A program made the position numbers and the translations under genes. Positions 10,864-21,531 of a stretch of DNA of 28,099 nt are shown in pieces (the first letter of the stretch is position 1; every line of letters begins with the position of its first letter). The stretch is from Apostichopus californicus. Lineage: Eukaryota > Echinodermata > Holothuroidea > Aspidochirotida > Stichopodidae. The notes below the pieces were generated by a model. The model ran no database searches. It was not told the DNA's origin and saw only the letters and a program-made list of their open reading frames with translations. The stretch covers positions 1-28,099 of the forward strand of contig JAIPMN010035170.1 in assembly GCA_020650975.1 (NCBI GenBank), in the 5' to 3' direction.

Positions 10864-11657
10864 TATGTAGCACTGTAGTCACGGGCCTGCACTTTTTTGG
10901 ACCAAGTTATCTTTTTTTAAAACACCCATAATTCAAATCCATAAGCTTGCTGGACGAGTTTAAGAGTCTAGACAGGAAAAACTCTTGAAATGAACGTAAC
11001 AAGAATATTGGTAAATTATAGGTGACCTATTCTTCTGTCATCTCGGCTCTCATTTCTATCGCCTGCCGTTTCATTGAACACTCTACCCGCCGAAAATATA
11101 CTACATTCCGATAATTTTTTCAACATCTAGTTAAGAACCCGTTTACGCAGATAATATTTCAGTTAAAAAAACAGTTGAGAAATTTGCATCAAATGGCAAT
11201 CGTCGGATAGCTCTCGCCTTCTCTTATTAGGCTAACTTAAACATTTACTAGCTACAGTCGTATCAAAGACAACTACTGGCTATAGTTGTATCAAAGACAT
11301 TTCTGGCCTATCTTTGTATCTACAAGTATCAGAAGTTATAAAGTAAGACTAATCTGTACATGTAAGTTGTTAATTGAAATTAATTATGTAGTATTGAATT
11401 ACGTACTATTTTAACTCGTTTATTTTTTTGGTTTAAAAGTGATATTGAATGAGGTGTCTTAAGTTAGCAAGAGAACCAGAATGAACACTCGGGAAGGGCC
11501 GTTTCCGGCCATCTGGGGGGTTTGTAAAACCCAAACTTTTCTTCTACGCTCCGATGGTGGCGCTCCGCTCAGATGGTCGTGCCTACAATTTTGAAAAGCC
11601 ATATATCAATCGCAAAAAGCGTCCCCCCCCCCTTTCAAATTCCTGGCTACGTCACTG

Positions 11658-11940
11658 CTTGTGCCTATTTAGTGAGCTTGGTACATTTTCCAGAAAGTCA
11701 ACAATATTAGTGACACAAGACTTTTTTTGACAAAAGCCATCTTGACACTCTCTGATCACAAACTGACTACTGAAGTAACTGACCATAGACTTTTAACAAT
11801 AGACTCCGTGACCTTACAAACAGCACTAGTGAGACTAACGGGCCAGTAATAACAGGGCTTAGACTTATCACCCTTATTGAAAATTGGGGTAATATCAGCA
11901 CATCTCCAGTCCCGAGCCATGGCTCAACCCTCCCTTAAAG
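11658..11940 (-). pseudogene. LINE (CR1/Jockey-like) reverse transcriptase, N-terminal part, broken
   Basis: Read on the minus strand, from about 11925 downward it gives RDWRCADITPIFNKGDKS, then YYWPVSLTSAVCKVTESI, then after one frame change QDGFCQKKSCVTNIVDFLEN. These are the opening blocks of a non-LTR reverse transcriptase (W+-A-I-PIF-KGD, then a PVSLTS block, then Q-GF--KSC-TN). Reading direction and block order make this the part upstream of 5606-5876, and the hAT-like element lies between them. The LINE signal fades near 11940, where a 13-base repeat GGCTCAACCCTCC occurs twice (about 11922 and 11942). Confidence 0.75.
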
Positions 11941-12315
11941 TGGCTCAACCCTCCATATATGTATTAGTTTTATTATAACTGTTGCAGCACACATAATAGT
12001 CGAATGTTTTTAAGTTTTCCACAAGCAAAACAGTGAATTTTGAGCAGAAACCTGCATAAGATCCTCTCACCTTATCCCTCTGATGGGCTGCCATTCGCAC
12101 ATGACCTGGAAAAGTTGAGAAAAGTGCATGGCCCTGTGCTTCGATTGATGAGTCAGGGAGATTCATATCAACTAGGGAAGGGGGTGGGGGGGGGGGGGGT
12201 TCCTATCTCCAGTTGGTCAGTCAGGGGTGAGTTACCAGGGCTTGAGTAGGCCTACATGTATAACCACCCACACGCTACTGAACAACATTTACAAATGCAC
12301 TTTTTTTCAGTCACA
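11941..12315. other. non-coding stretch before the pogo-like transposase
   Basis: No gene is recognised. It holds a run of 14 G at 12186-12199 followed by TTCC. At 12302-12310 is TTTTTTCAG, a good splice-acceptor match six bases before the transposase ATG, suggesting that the transposase transcript has an upstream exon or leader intron. No terminal inverted repeat of the transposon was identified here. Confidence 0.45.
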
Positions 12316-14409
12316 ATGCCACGTCGGTATAAGCGTACAACGGAGCGAGGGAGGACACCCATAGACATCCTTGAGAGGGCAGTTCAGGCGGTTCACAGAG
12401 GTAGCAGTATACGCTCTGCCGCGCGTGACTTCCGAGTTGACCGAATGACCCTGAAACGGTTTTTTGTAAAACGAGATAACGACCCGCAGGCAGTTACTGG
12501 CTATGAGAACTGTTAACTGCGAAACTTGGTGTTTTCTCCAGAAATGGAAGAGGACATGGCTGGGCATATTAAAGAGATGTCCACACAATTCCATGGACTG
12601 ACAAAAGAAAAGTGTCTCTGTTTGATTTATGAGTTCGCAGTTCAGAACGATCTGAAGGTTCCTGATAGCTGGAAGGAAACAAAGAAGGCTGGACAAGCTT
12701 TTTGGATATCATTCAAAGAGCGTCAGCATCTAGCGATACGTGCACCCGAAGCTACCTCGTTGGCTAAAGCGACGGCTTTTAACCGATTCACGGTTGTAAC
12801 TTTCTATGACAACCTTGCACAGGTCATGGAACGCCATCACTTTCAGCCCCACCAGATATACAACCTCGATGAAACTGGGTGTACAACGGTGCAGAATCCT
12901 GGCAACGTAGTGTCTGAGCAAGGCGTGAAACAAGTGGGATCTGTGACCTCCGCTGAACGAGGTGAGCTGGTGACCGTAGTCTACACAATCAGTGCGTCGG
13001 GTACCGTCCTTCCTCCGATGTTCATATTTCCAAGAGTAAACTACCGCGATCATTTCCTTAAGGGTGCTCCAAACGGGTCAATCGGAAGTGCAACAAAGTC
13101 GGGGTGGATGAACCAGGAGTTATTCCTTCAGTATCTGAAGCATGTGATCCACCACACACGATGTTCCGTTGATCAGACGATTCTTATGATTTTGGACAAT
13201 CACGAGTCGCATGTCTCATTGGCAGCTGTTGATTTAGCCAGACAACATGGCATTGTGCTCCTCAGCATCCCACCACATAGCAGCCATAAGCTGCATCCGT
13301 TGGACAGAACCTGCTATGGCCCATTGAAACTCGCCTACAGCAGAGCACTTGATGGGTGGATGAGATCAAACATCGGCAAGACTGTCACAATATATGACAT
13401 CCCAGGACTAGTCAACGAGGCCCACCTGTCTGCCATGGTACCACGTAATATAATCTCTGGCTTCCGCAGCACAGGGATATATCCGTACAACCGAGATGTA
13501 TTCAGTGACGCTGACTATGCGCCAGCAAATGTCACAGACAGAGAGCCTCCTCAAGCAGGACCAGCCAACGAAATACCGGCAGGTGAAGAAGCGGGGAACC
13601 AACAAGCGGGGCCAGCGGCCAACCGCAACCGGAAGTTGCAGAAGCGGGAAACCAACTAGCGGGGCCAGCCACCAACGACATACCGGAAGTTGCAGAACCG
13701 GGGGACCGACAAGCGGGACCAGCCAGTTGAAGAACCGGAGAACCGAGCAGGATATGTGTCTCCGAGTGATATTCTCCGACTTCCAAAAGCAGGGCCAAGA
13801 AAAGCTAAAGCAACATCACGCAAAAAGGGCAGCACTAAAATTTTTACAGACACTCCCATAAGAGACGAAATTGCAGCTGCGCATACCATTCGCCAGCAGA
13901 AGAAGAGGAAGAGGGACACCAATCCCGCGAGAGTTAAGAAAACCTTGTTCAGCCAGAAGAAAACGCAGTCTAAGTCAGTCCGGCCAGCCAAAAAGCAGTC
14001 GCCGAGCAGTTCTAGTGAAAGTGATGTAGGCCTAGATATGGAACTAATGGATGACAGTGATTCAGCTTCAGATGCAGATGAAGATCCTCTCCAGGATATT
14101 ATGGAAGGTGATTACATCATAGTGAAAATCCATGCGAAAGCACGAGTTTGCAATTATGTGGCACGTGTGGATGTCATCCATGGAGATGACATCGAGGGAA
14201 TTTTCCTCTGCCGTGTGGGGAGCGGATTAGCCCGAAGCCGAAGGCCTGTTGACCAGCTAACATTCGTGTTAGACCCTGAAGATGAGGCATCATTTCCCCG
14301 TAATGACATCATCAAAAAGTTCCCGACTCCAACCTTTGTTGGGACCACATCTCGTTGCTCAAACCAACTGAAGTTCCAGTGCAATTTGGATAAATGGGAC
14401 CTACAATAG
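12316..14409 (+). pseudogene. pogo/Tigger-like DDE transposase, two in-frame stops
   Basis: A single frame runs from ATG 12316 (MPRRYKRTTERG) to TAG 14407-14409, broken only by TAA at 12514-12516 (codon 67) and TAG at 13657-13659. An N-terminal psq/CENP-B-like helix-turn-helix (SSIRSAARDFRVDRMTLKRF) should bind the element ends. The catalytic core has IYNLDETG (D185), LMILDNHESH (D294) and SHKLHPLDRTCYGPLK (D330), a D-D-35-D pattern of the Tc1/mariner-pogo DDE_1 family. The later part has KAGPRK and lysine-rich stretches, an acidic serine-rich segment, and a C-terminal module (GDYIIVKIHAKARVCNYVAR ... IEGIFLCRV) of the kind often found at the end of these proteins in invertebrates. A short degenerate repeat at about 13595-13740 encodes a G/P/A/N-rich linker. 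It would cut and paste its transposon but is interrupted here. Confidence 0.85.
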
Positions 14410-14464
14410 ACCATCCGGACCTACTTGCCGTGGCTACCGTGTTCACAATGATGTGATGTCTAAA

Positions 14465-14967
14465 ATGAGAAAGTTACTCATTTCTTCACGTTTTGCAATT
14501 TCTAATTTTTATACTTCACAGATTGTATAGAGTGCGTGGGTTGTTATGGAAATAATGAAGGACAGACGATGTTTTCATTATTCATGCATGTTAACGGTGT
14601 ATCATTTGTGAAAGTCACCCGTTTTCATTTAGTTTATTCCTTCATTTATTCCAAATGTGTAGATTATAGCGACCCATGGACGCATAATAAAAGCAACTGT
14701 TTTTTGTGTTGTCCATTAGTTGGGAATAAGTAATTCCCATGGGCCATTCTCGTTTATGATATCAGCCTAGTTGTTCATATATGTGATGTATAAAATGGGA
14801 AAGTTACCCATACCATTATATTCTGCTGATTTCCTTAAAAACAGAGTTAATGCAAATAATGTAGAGTAATGCATGTTTATTGTTAATCTATAAGCCAATG
14901 GGGAAATCACCCAATATTTTTTTCAGTTTTTCACGTTGTTGTAATGTGTAAACGGGAAAGTCACCCG
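14465..14967. repeat. five small inverted repeats with covarying arms
   Basis: Copies lie at 14465-14481 (ATGAG AAAGTTA CTCAT), about 14608-14620 (GTG AAAGTCA CCC, arms imperfect), 14795-14811 (ATGGG AAAGTTA CCCAT), 14899-14913 (TGGG GAAATCA CCCA) and 14953-14967 (CGGG AAAGTCA CCCG). The centre is nearly constant while both arms change together. Copies one and three also share about 15 bases upstream (GTGATGT-TAAAATG). Spacing is irregular, about 50-190 bp. They lie just downstream of the transposase gene, so they could be subterminal binding sites or RNA hairpins of its 3' part. Function is unknown. Confidence 0.6.
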
Positions 14968-15422
14968 AAACAAACGTTTTTGCAGTATTTTCTGCAATGA
15001 GTGTCAGCTTTTTGTAACAGACTGGAGTGTGTAGAGGATGTAGTACGCAATAACGACCAGGTCGGTGGCATTCTCGCGATGCGGTGACGCCCTGCAAGTG
15101 GTTCTACTCTCCTGCACTAACAATTGTCTTGATTCATTTCCTAAAGGGTCAGGAAACCACCATTCATGGTCTATCTAGGAATCCTGGTCATGTGATGCAT
15201 GGTGGATGGACACCAGCAATAATTCACCGACTGTCCCCATGAATCCAACGGATGCAATTGTCTTCCAGTCTGCATCTCTGCCCTTTTCCGCAACGGCTGC
15301 CCCGTTGCAGTGCCGAAAGCAAACCAATGCCAACTACCATTACACTGGCCTTTTGCATGATATGAACAATTCTGCAGTATGGCACAACTCTCTCATCACT
15401 GTGGCTCAACTCTCACCACACA
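14968..15422. other. no gene recognised
   Basis: A 141-codon plus-strand open frame spans 15206-15631 but has no recognisable motif and overlaps the minus-strand LINE-like sequence, so it is not called. No terminal inverted repeat was matched. Confidence 0.4.
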
Positions 15423-15905
15423 TCAGGATGCAAACGGCACTACCGAACCATCCCATTCTGACAAGCGAGCCAAAAAAGTCAATACGCCCACCGACCTGCA
15501 GAGACAAACCCACTGAAACATTAAAAAAACCACGAAAGGACGACCAGCACGCAGCGAAACGAAACACCCCTCCCCAGCACACCACCGTCCAAAAAGGGCA
15601 GCCCCAGATAAACGGCGAAAATCGTCTTTAGCCTGAAGACGAATGTGACACTTCACCGCCTCCAGGACTGCCTGCAAACTGGCAAATGTTCCCCTAAAAA
15701 CTACATCGCATCTATTCCTCCAAAAATTGAAAACAAAATAGCACAAAAAGAAATAATACGATGCAACACAGCAACAGAACAAAGTGGAGGATCGACCCCA
15801 TATAAAACAAAGCCCTGTCCAACCGACCATGAACGGTCTCCCGTTACACGGTCGGTCCAGGTCTGGAACCACTCCCACAAGCTTAAAACAAAGAAACAAT
15901 GCCAA
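15423..15905 (-). pseudogene. possible LINE C-terminal fragment
   Basis: A 160-codon minus-strand frame contains FWRNRCDVVFRGTFASLQAV, then CHIRLQAKDDFRRLS and FGRWC. A segment of hydrophobic residues leading to W+-RC--VF, then a helical region with R-(K/D)DF-RL and a closing WC, resembles the extreme C-terminus of L1/Tx1-type non-LTR ORF2 proteins. The preceding aromatic and cysteine-rich region would be the tail of the zinc-binding part. No reverse transcriptase block is adjacent, so this would be an isolated 3' fragment, which is usual for 5'-truncated LINEs. The family assignment is by resemblance only. Confidence 0.4.
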
Positions 15906-16977
15906 AAAACATGAGCATTACTCTCTTAGCTGTCACAGCCGGTCCTTGCATGGGCACAGTCCATCACCCAATCGCGCCTACAAACAACTGCTTAAATAAC
16001 AAAAAGGTCAATTTACTTAGCAGATCAACCACCCCAACCCCCCCCCCCTCTCTAGTTTTTGGTACATTACAACACGAATAGTAATAACATCACTGGAGCT
16101 CTTGGAGTTGTCTGTGGACAACTTGTGCCAGACAGAAGTTACAAAAGAATCTTGTAACTGAGACTTCTCAATACTTACAATATCATCCCTAAAATACCGC
16201 GCCATTATGAGTTTACCATCTGTTGGGAGGGGGGGGGGGTTCCAAAAGGTATAGACTATACCACCTTTCCGATAATTAATGCTACCGTATGAGTAGTTAC
16301 GACTGTTGTCTAGCACATAAAAAAATTCAGCCGTGTCGCATACCCTTAGTGGAAAGGAAGGGGTACCCAAAAGAGGTACTTTTGAAAATTTTCAAGACAA
16401 AAACACCTATATCTGGGGAAAGTAAAAATCATAGAAAAAAGGGCTTTTCCGACCAGATAATTACTCGACCTAAAATTGGATTGTTGATGGGTCTTTCAGA
16501 GGGAACATTTAGTTGGAGGGGAAGGGGGTGGGTCGTAAAGAGGGGGGTACGTATTCCCGATTTTGCAAGTATAAAGAACACGTATTTCTACCGGGCCCTT
16601 TGGAACCCCATATCCCCCGAAAGGAAAGAGTTGCAGATTTAATCCCTGGGCACCGATTAACCAGCGTGGGGTAATTTGGACGAGATCGACTTTGGGAAAA
16701 AATGCAATGTTTTTTTAGCTGAAAATACTTTTTGTCGCAGACGGAAAACGTATGTTTTCTTGTATTTCTCGACACGCTGATCACGAATCTGAAGTTTATC
16801 TGTGCATATTGATTTCCCCTGGGTAAGGGGGCCGATTATTCCAGTGGGGGTGAGGAAGGGGACGAAGATGTTACCAAAAAGCCCGAAATACACCTATTCT
16901 ACTACTTTTTAGGGCTGTGATTCAGAATCTCAGGTCCATTTTTGCATATCAGGTTTTCCCTGGGTGTTAGGGGCTGA
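15906..16977. other. non-coding, G/C-run and degenerate tandem repeat region
   Basis: No gene is recognised. It holds a run of 11 C at 16038-16048 and 11 G at 16229-16239, and G-rich stretches at 16510-16550. Two related blocks near 16780-16850 and 16917-16990 share AATCT, TGCATAT, a (C)CCTGGGT block and a GGGGGC-GAT or GGGGCTGAT block, about 135 bp apart. A weaker copy may lie near 16630-16680. These may be subterminal repeats of the transposon that begins at about 16978. Confidence 0.4.
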
Positions 16978-17250
16978 TAATAGTCAGGGCGATATATGGA
17001 AAATATCCCCTCAACCCCCAAAAGTTGCTACAAAAGGTTTCTCAACTGAATCTGGTAGGGTTTAGTGCACTTTATAACATACTAAAAGTTGACCAAGGTA
17101 GGACACCCGAAAATTTTTGGTTTTTTCAAGATTGCGTCCAAGATGGCCGCCGAAACCTCTTAATGATCATAACTATGTAACTTTCAACTCAAATTTTATG
17201 ATCTTGGTGTCTATCCGTAGGTTTTTGGGGGCAAATAACACATTAAGACC
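16978..17250 (+). repeat. left inverted repeat of the Academ-like element
   Basis: Aligns with the reverse complement of 21274-21531 through shared blocks such as GCTACAAAAGGTTTCT, TGGTAGGGTTTAGTG, AAGATGGCCGCCGAAACC, TAATGATCATAACTATG, GATCTTGGTGTCTATCC and AACACATTAAGAC. Identity is clearly high but not complete, with small indels. Confidence 0.85.
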
Positions 17251-17387
17251 ATTAAAAATCAAAGTGGGCCATTATCTAACAGGTTCAGGGGGAATTTTCC
17301 ATATATTGACCTGAAGAATGTGTCGATTTGGATCCTATAACTGAATAAGTAATTCTCATCTTTCTCTTTTTCAGACATGATTCAACA

Positions 17388-20300
17388 ATGAGTGCAAGCA
17401 CAGCCAGTCAGGCTTTTTGTCCAATCTGCAAGAAGGAGATTGAGGATTCCAGTGATAACTGGGTTGCAATTCAGTGGAATGGGCGAAGGGAATAAATGAA
17501 GCCAGTGTAAAGCGGAAGGACGATCTTGTAGTTGAAGCCGGTACTAAAGTGCATAAAAGCTGTCGTCAACGGTATATAAATGATAAAAACATTAAAAGCC
17601 ACTTGCAAAGAAAAGTAGTGGTTCTGTGCCACCAAAGAGAACAACAAGACAATCAAGTGGAGGTTTTCACAGTGAAAAGGATTGCGTATTCTGTGGATGT
17701 ACAATTGACTTGGACAAGGGACACTTTAGCTGGGTACGGACTGACAAATTTGTGGAGAAAATTTTGGAGGTCTGTGAATCCCGTTCAGATTATTGGGGAC
17801 TTACTGTAAAGGGTCGGATTGAATATTATTAACGAGATTTACATGCAGCAGATGGACTTTATCATCATTCGTGTAGTGGAAATTTCCGGTCCTTCAAGTC
17901 TGTGCCTTTAGAGTTCCAGAATGCCCCCGATGCCAAGCGGAGAAAGTCTGGTCTTCCTAAGGATGAAGATAAGTATGAAGCATTTCTGAAAATGTGTGCT
18001 TACCTAGAACTGAACAGTGAGGAACAACTAACTGTTACATCTTTCAGCCTCATAATGAAATGGTATCTTTGCAATCCTGATTCTGAACCGTGTGACAATT
18101 ACAGTTTGAAAAAGCGTCTTATAAAGCGCTTTAAGGACTCAATTAATTTTTGTGAAGGAGAAGGCTTGGACGATATTGTTACGATGAGAGAACAAAGGTC
18201 GCAGATTCTGAGATCATACTACAAGCAAAATTGTCAGGAAGGCGATGAGTCCCAAAAACGCGCTAATATTGAAACTGCTGCTAGGTTAATCATAAGTGAT
18301 ATAAAATCTCAGGTTTCTACCGTGACGAATCAGTATCCAAGTAGTGATGATTTAAAACTTGATTCAGCCCTATCGTTCATTCCGACTAGTCTGCGGACAG
18401 CACTGGAAACATTGTTCGTTGGGAACGACACAAGTCGCAAGGTTGCGGCAGGTGGTCATGCGATAATTCAGGCAGTTCACCCACGAGCAATCATTGCACC
18501 GCTACAAATAGGACTTGCTGTGCAAATCCATCATCTGTATCGTTCGAAGTTCATTGTGGATAAATTTCATGAAATGGGATTCTATTGCTCATACACAGAA
18601 GTGATCAGATTTTGAAAAAATGCAGCGGATTGTGTGGAACCTGATGTCCTAGGTGGTGATGTAGACTTGCTGGAGATGTCTGTCCTCTTTGCCGCTGATA
18701 ATGTTGATGAAAACGTTATCACTATTGACGGCAAAGGGACATTTCATGGAATGGGTGTCATTGCCTCTGTCACCCCTGGAAAACGGACGAACCATCACAT
18801 TCCGCGAAGGCAGATCTCAGAACTGAAAACAAGACAAAAATTCATATCTTGGAGTACAGGTTTGCAAGGCATGCTTGTCATGATGTAGTCTTCGAGGACC
18901 TGCCGAGATTTCTTGACTGTGACAAGAGGATCGATATTCTGTGGGAAGTCTCCTTCGGCTTCAAAGAGGCAACACCGAATTGGCAGGGGATGATGCATAT
19001 CTTGCATCAGCGGAGCCAGCACCCTGGACAGTCGTCAGTCAAATTCTTGCCTATGATCAATATGTACTCTGGAGACAAATCGTGCATTGTGTCTACATTA
19101 GACTTTGTTTGGAACCTTGCCATGAAGCACAACCTTCCCACCATTGTAACTTTTGACCAGCCTTTGTATTGGAAGGCTGCCGAAATCCTCATTGATGCGC
19201 CACAAAGTAGTCACCTAAAAGGCATTGTTCTGATGTTGGGGTGTTTCCATACACTTATGAACGTGATGGATGCCATAGGAACTCTCAAGCAAGGGAGAAG
19301 AAGAAATCTGAACTTGCTCAGACCTCAAAGACCTTCGAGTTGTGGCTGCATTATCAGCGTATGGTTGGCATGGCAAGAATGTTGATGAAGGCGGATCGTA
19401 CTGGGTCTTGGTTGATGCATTTGCAGGCAGTGTCCAATTGCCTAACTGTCTTTGCTGCAGCTGGGCACTTCAATGACCTGCGATCTGCTCAATACTACCT
19501 GCAGCAAATGAGCAACCTGGAGGAAAAGCACCCGGACGTTTAGCGAAAGTTCCTTGATGGTTTTCACGTTGTTCGTAGGAGCATTCAGTGCTGGGCAGGG
19601 CTTAGTAGTGATCTTGTCATTGAACAAACGTTGATGAGGTCTCTAAAGAGCACTGGTGGTCTAACTCGCGGCAGTGGGATGACCGAGGACATGCGAAACC
19701 TTTGGACCTTGTAACATCCGGGAACAACATTGGGATGCAGGATTTCACAAACCTAACCTATACTACAAGTCCGCAACACAAAGACTCAACTGAGGCGCCC
19801 ATCAAAAGAGATGCATCTCATCTCGATAAAATTCGGATAAAGCTTGCAGCCTGCTCACCCTTCAACATCTGATCCTACTCTGAGAAACATCGTGAACGGG
19901 ATAGTGGCTGGGCCAAATGTGAATGTACATGACTTTGAATCGGTTGGGAACAAGATCATTGAAGATATAATCGGAAAGTCTGCATTTACTTAGAAATTCA
20001 AGCGGAAAGACAGAGCCCAAACACTTGGGAATATCTCTGTTGTGAAGATTGCTCCTGATCGTACCATTGATCCTGCCCTTCTGTTCAAACGTTTCCTTCT
20101 GGTGTGAAGGTCTGGAGATATTTCCCTTCAAGAGGTTTTGACGTATGAATTAAGCCCCTACCCTCCAGCCCCCTTTCAGACCAGGAACATTGTTCGAAAA
20201 GCAGATAAACCTCAGCTTGCTCGGGCAATTCGAGACCATGCTGCGGACTTATCAAGTGAGGCTGTGATGAACTCTATTCCCAAAACAGATTGTTACGTGC

Positions 20301-21158
20301 TTGATGGTGGCTCTTTGCTCCATTGTTTACCGTGGAAGAAAGGCGACTCATATAATGCAATAGCTGAGTCTTATGCATACTTCACTGTGAGACATTACGG
20401 ACAAGCGACAGTGGTGTTCGACAATGAGATCATGTACTTCCGTTCTGACGCAAACAAGCAGTCAAAAGAACACAGAGTGTATAACATTAACTTCTTGAGT
20501 GAAACTTTAGGAGACGATGTGTGCAATGAGTTGCTCTTTGTACATGCCTAATCAGGATGTGATTCTACGTCAAGGATTTCCGGCATCGGAAAAAAGTCAG
20601 CCTTCCGGAAATTAGTGACATCTGATCCTGTCATGAAGTCCTGTGCTAGTGCATTCATCATACAAAACAAATCTACATATCAGATCTTGGCGAAGACCTG
20701 ATGGTTGATCTCTTTGGTGGCAAGTCTACCGATACGCTATCATCAATGCGCCATATCATTTTCACCAAAAAAAGGGGCAACTGCCCAAGCATTTGTCACT
20801 TCTGAACGGCTTCCCCCAACATCACCTGCAACAAGATTCCATAGCCAACGTGTGTACTTTCAAAGTATGGTATGGATGGGGATGGCAAATGAAATGAACC
20901 CAACTGAATGGGGATGGAAACAGGAAAATGATCAGTTAATTCCAATTATGACCCAAAACAATGCTGCGCCTGACAAACTCTTTATTATCCATTTATCCAT
21001 TGCAACTGTTCGAGGGATGCAAATCCTCTCGATGCAGCTGCAGACGCTATGGACTCCCCTGCACTGATGCATGTAGCCCTTGTCAAACTGAAAACTGTGA
21101 CAATCCAAACAACACTCAAGAGGTCGATACTGAGGAGGAGGATGACACTCAAAACTGA
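17388..21158 (+). pseudogene. Academ-like transposase / XPG-like nuclease / CXC protein, many breaks
   Basis: It starts at ATG 17388, fourteen bases after a splice-acceptor-like TTTTTCAG. The N-terminal part has CPICKKEIED and VHKSCRQRYI, then CVFCGCTIDLDKGHF, which are paired Cys/His sites. The frame then reads to 18888 with stops at 17830 and 18613, including LSFIPTSLRTALETLF and IIAPLQIGLAVQIHHLY. A central block follows in two further frames, with TFDQPLYWKAAEIL, LGCFHTLMNVMDAIG and ADRTGSWLMHLQAVS. An XPG-like region at 20138-20700 has ATVVFDNEIMYF and ELLFVHA, then GCDSTS across a TAA at 20549-20551. The end has RLPPTSPA, PTEWGWK and the cluster CKSSRCSCRRYGLPC (21019-21063) like a TSO1/CXC motif. 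At least six frame changes or stops make it non-functional as read. The DDE residues were not assigned. Confidence 0.6.
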
Positions 21159-21273
21159 ACGCTCTGAAACTTATTCTATGGACAAAGGTGTTTGTGCATT
21201 AGGTGATAGTGGACAGCTGAAGGTCATGAGTTCAATTTCGTAATGATTAAACAGTTGAGAGATATCCAAAGTT

Positions 21274-21531
21274 GTCTTAATGTGTTCCTAGCCCCCAAAA
21301 ACCTAGGGATAGACACCAAGATCATCAAATTTTAGGTGATAGTTACATAGTTATGATCATTAAAAGGTTTCGGCGGCCATCTTGAAAAAAAAAACACTTT
21401 TCCGGGGTCCTACTCTCGTAAACTTTTATAAAGTGTAAATGTTATAAAGTACACTAAACCCTACCAGAATCAGTTCAGAAACCTTTTGTAGCAGTTTTTT
21501 GGGGGTTAAACTGTATTTTGACCTGACTATA
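21274..21531 (-). repeat. right inverted repeat of the Academ-like element
   Basis: Inverted partner of 16978-17250, with the same block order on the opposite strand. Its outer edge (CCTGACTAT, 21522-21530) pairs with AATAGTCAGG near 16979-16988. Confidence 0.85.

Larger units (their letters stand above)
5883..11657. mobile_element. hAT-like DNA transposon, non-autonomous, split by element 2
   Basis: The left end GGACGTAGCCAGG (5883-5895) and the right end CCTGGCTACGTCACTG (11642-11657) are inverted copies sharing GACGTAGCCAGG. Ends of the type CAGNGNCGTAGCCAGG are typical of hAT transposons. CTTGTG before the left end (5877-5882) matches CTTGTGCC after the right end (11658-11665), consistent with an 8-bp target duplication that lost about four bases at the left junction. 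Removing the element brings two halves of one LINE reverse transcriptase together. Without element 2 it is about 1.5 kb. No transposase is visible in 5896-6491 or 10759-11641. The right part contains a run of ten C at 11623-11632. Confidence 0.65.
16978..21531 (+). mobile_element. Academ-like DNA transposon with long inverted repeats
   Basis: Inverted repeats of about 260-270 bp (16978-17250 and 21274-21531) enclose one broken long coding region on the plus strand. That region combines an N-terminal cysteine/histidine zinc-binding part, a large central transposase-like part, an XPG-nuclease-like part and a CXC-type cysteine cluster. This combination fits the Academ superfamily. The exact termini and target duplication were not found, so the element may extend somewhat beyond the repeats. 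Confidence 0.6.

Noticed and set aside
10849-11657. Independent 809-bp hAT miniature element
   Set aside because: Flanking octamers do not match, while the 5883/11657 pair has matching flanks and restores LINE continuity.
13408-14414. Several overlapping minus-strand and alternative-frame ORFs over the transposase end
   Set aside because: They are shadows of a repetitive, GC-richer part of the transposase frame.
14536-14733. 65-codon plus-strand frame among the inverted repeats
   Set aside because: Short, no motif, lies in the 3' non-coding part of the pogo-like element.
15206-15631. 141-codon plus-strand frame
   Set aside because: No motif, proline/threonine-rich, and overlaps a better minus-strand LINE-like frame.
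12186-16239. Homopolymer runs of 10-14 G or C at 11623, 12186, 16038 and 16229 as regulatory G-quadruplexes
   Set aside because: Single uninterrupted runs in repeat-derived sequence; they are more relevant as places where assembly length may be wrong.
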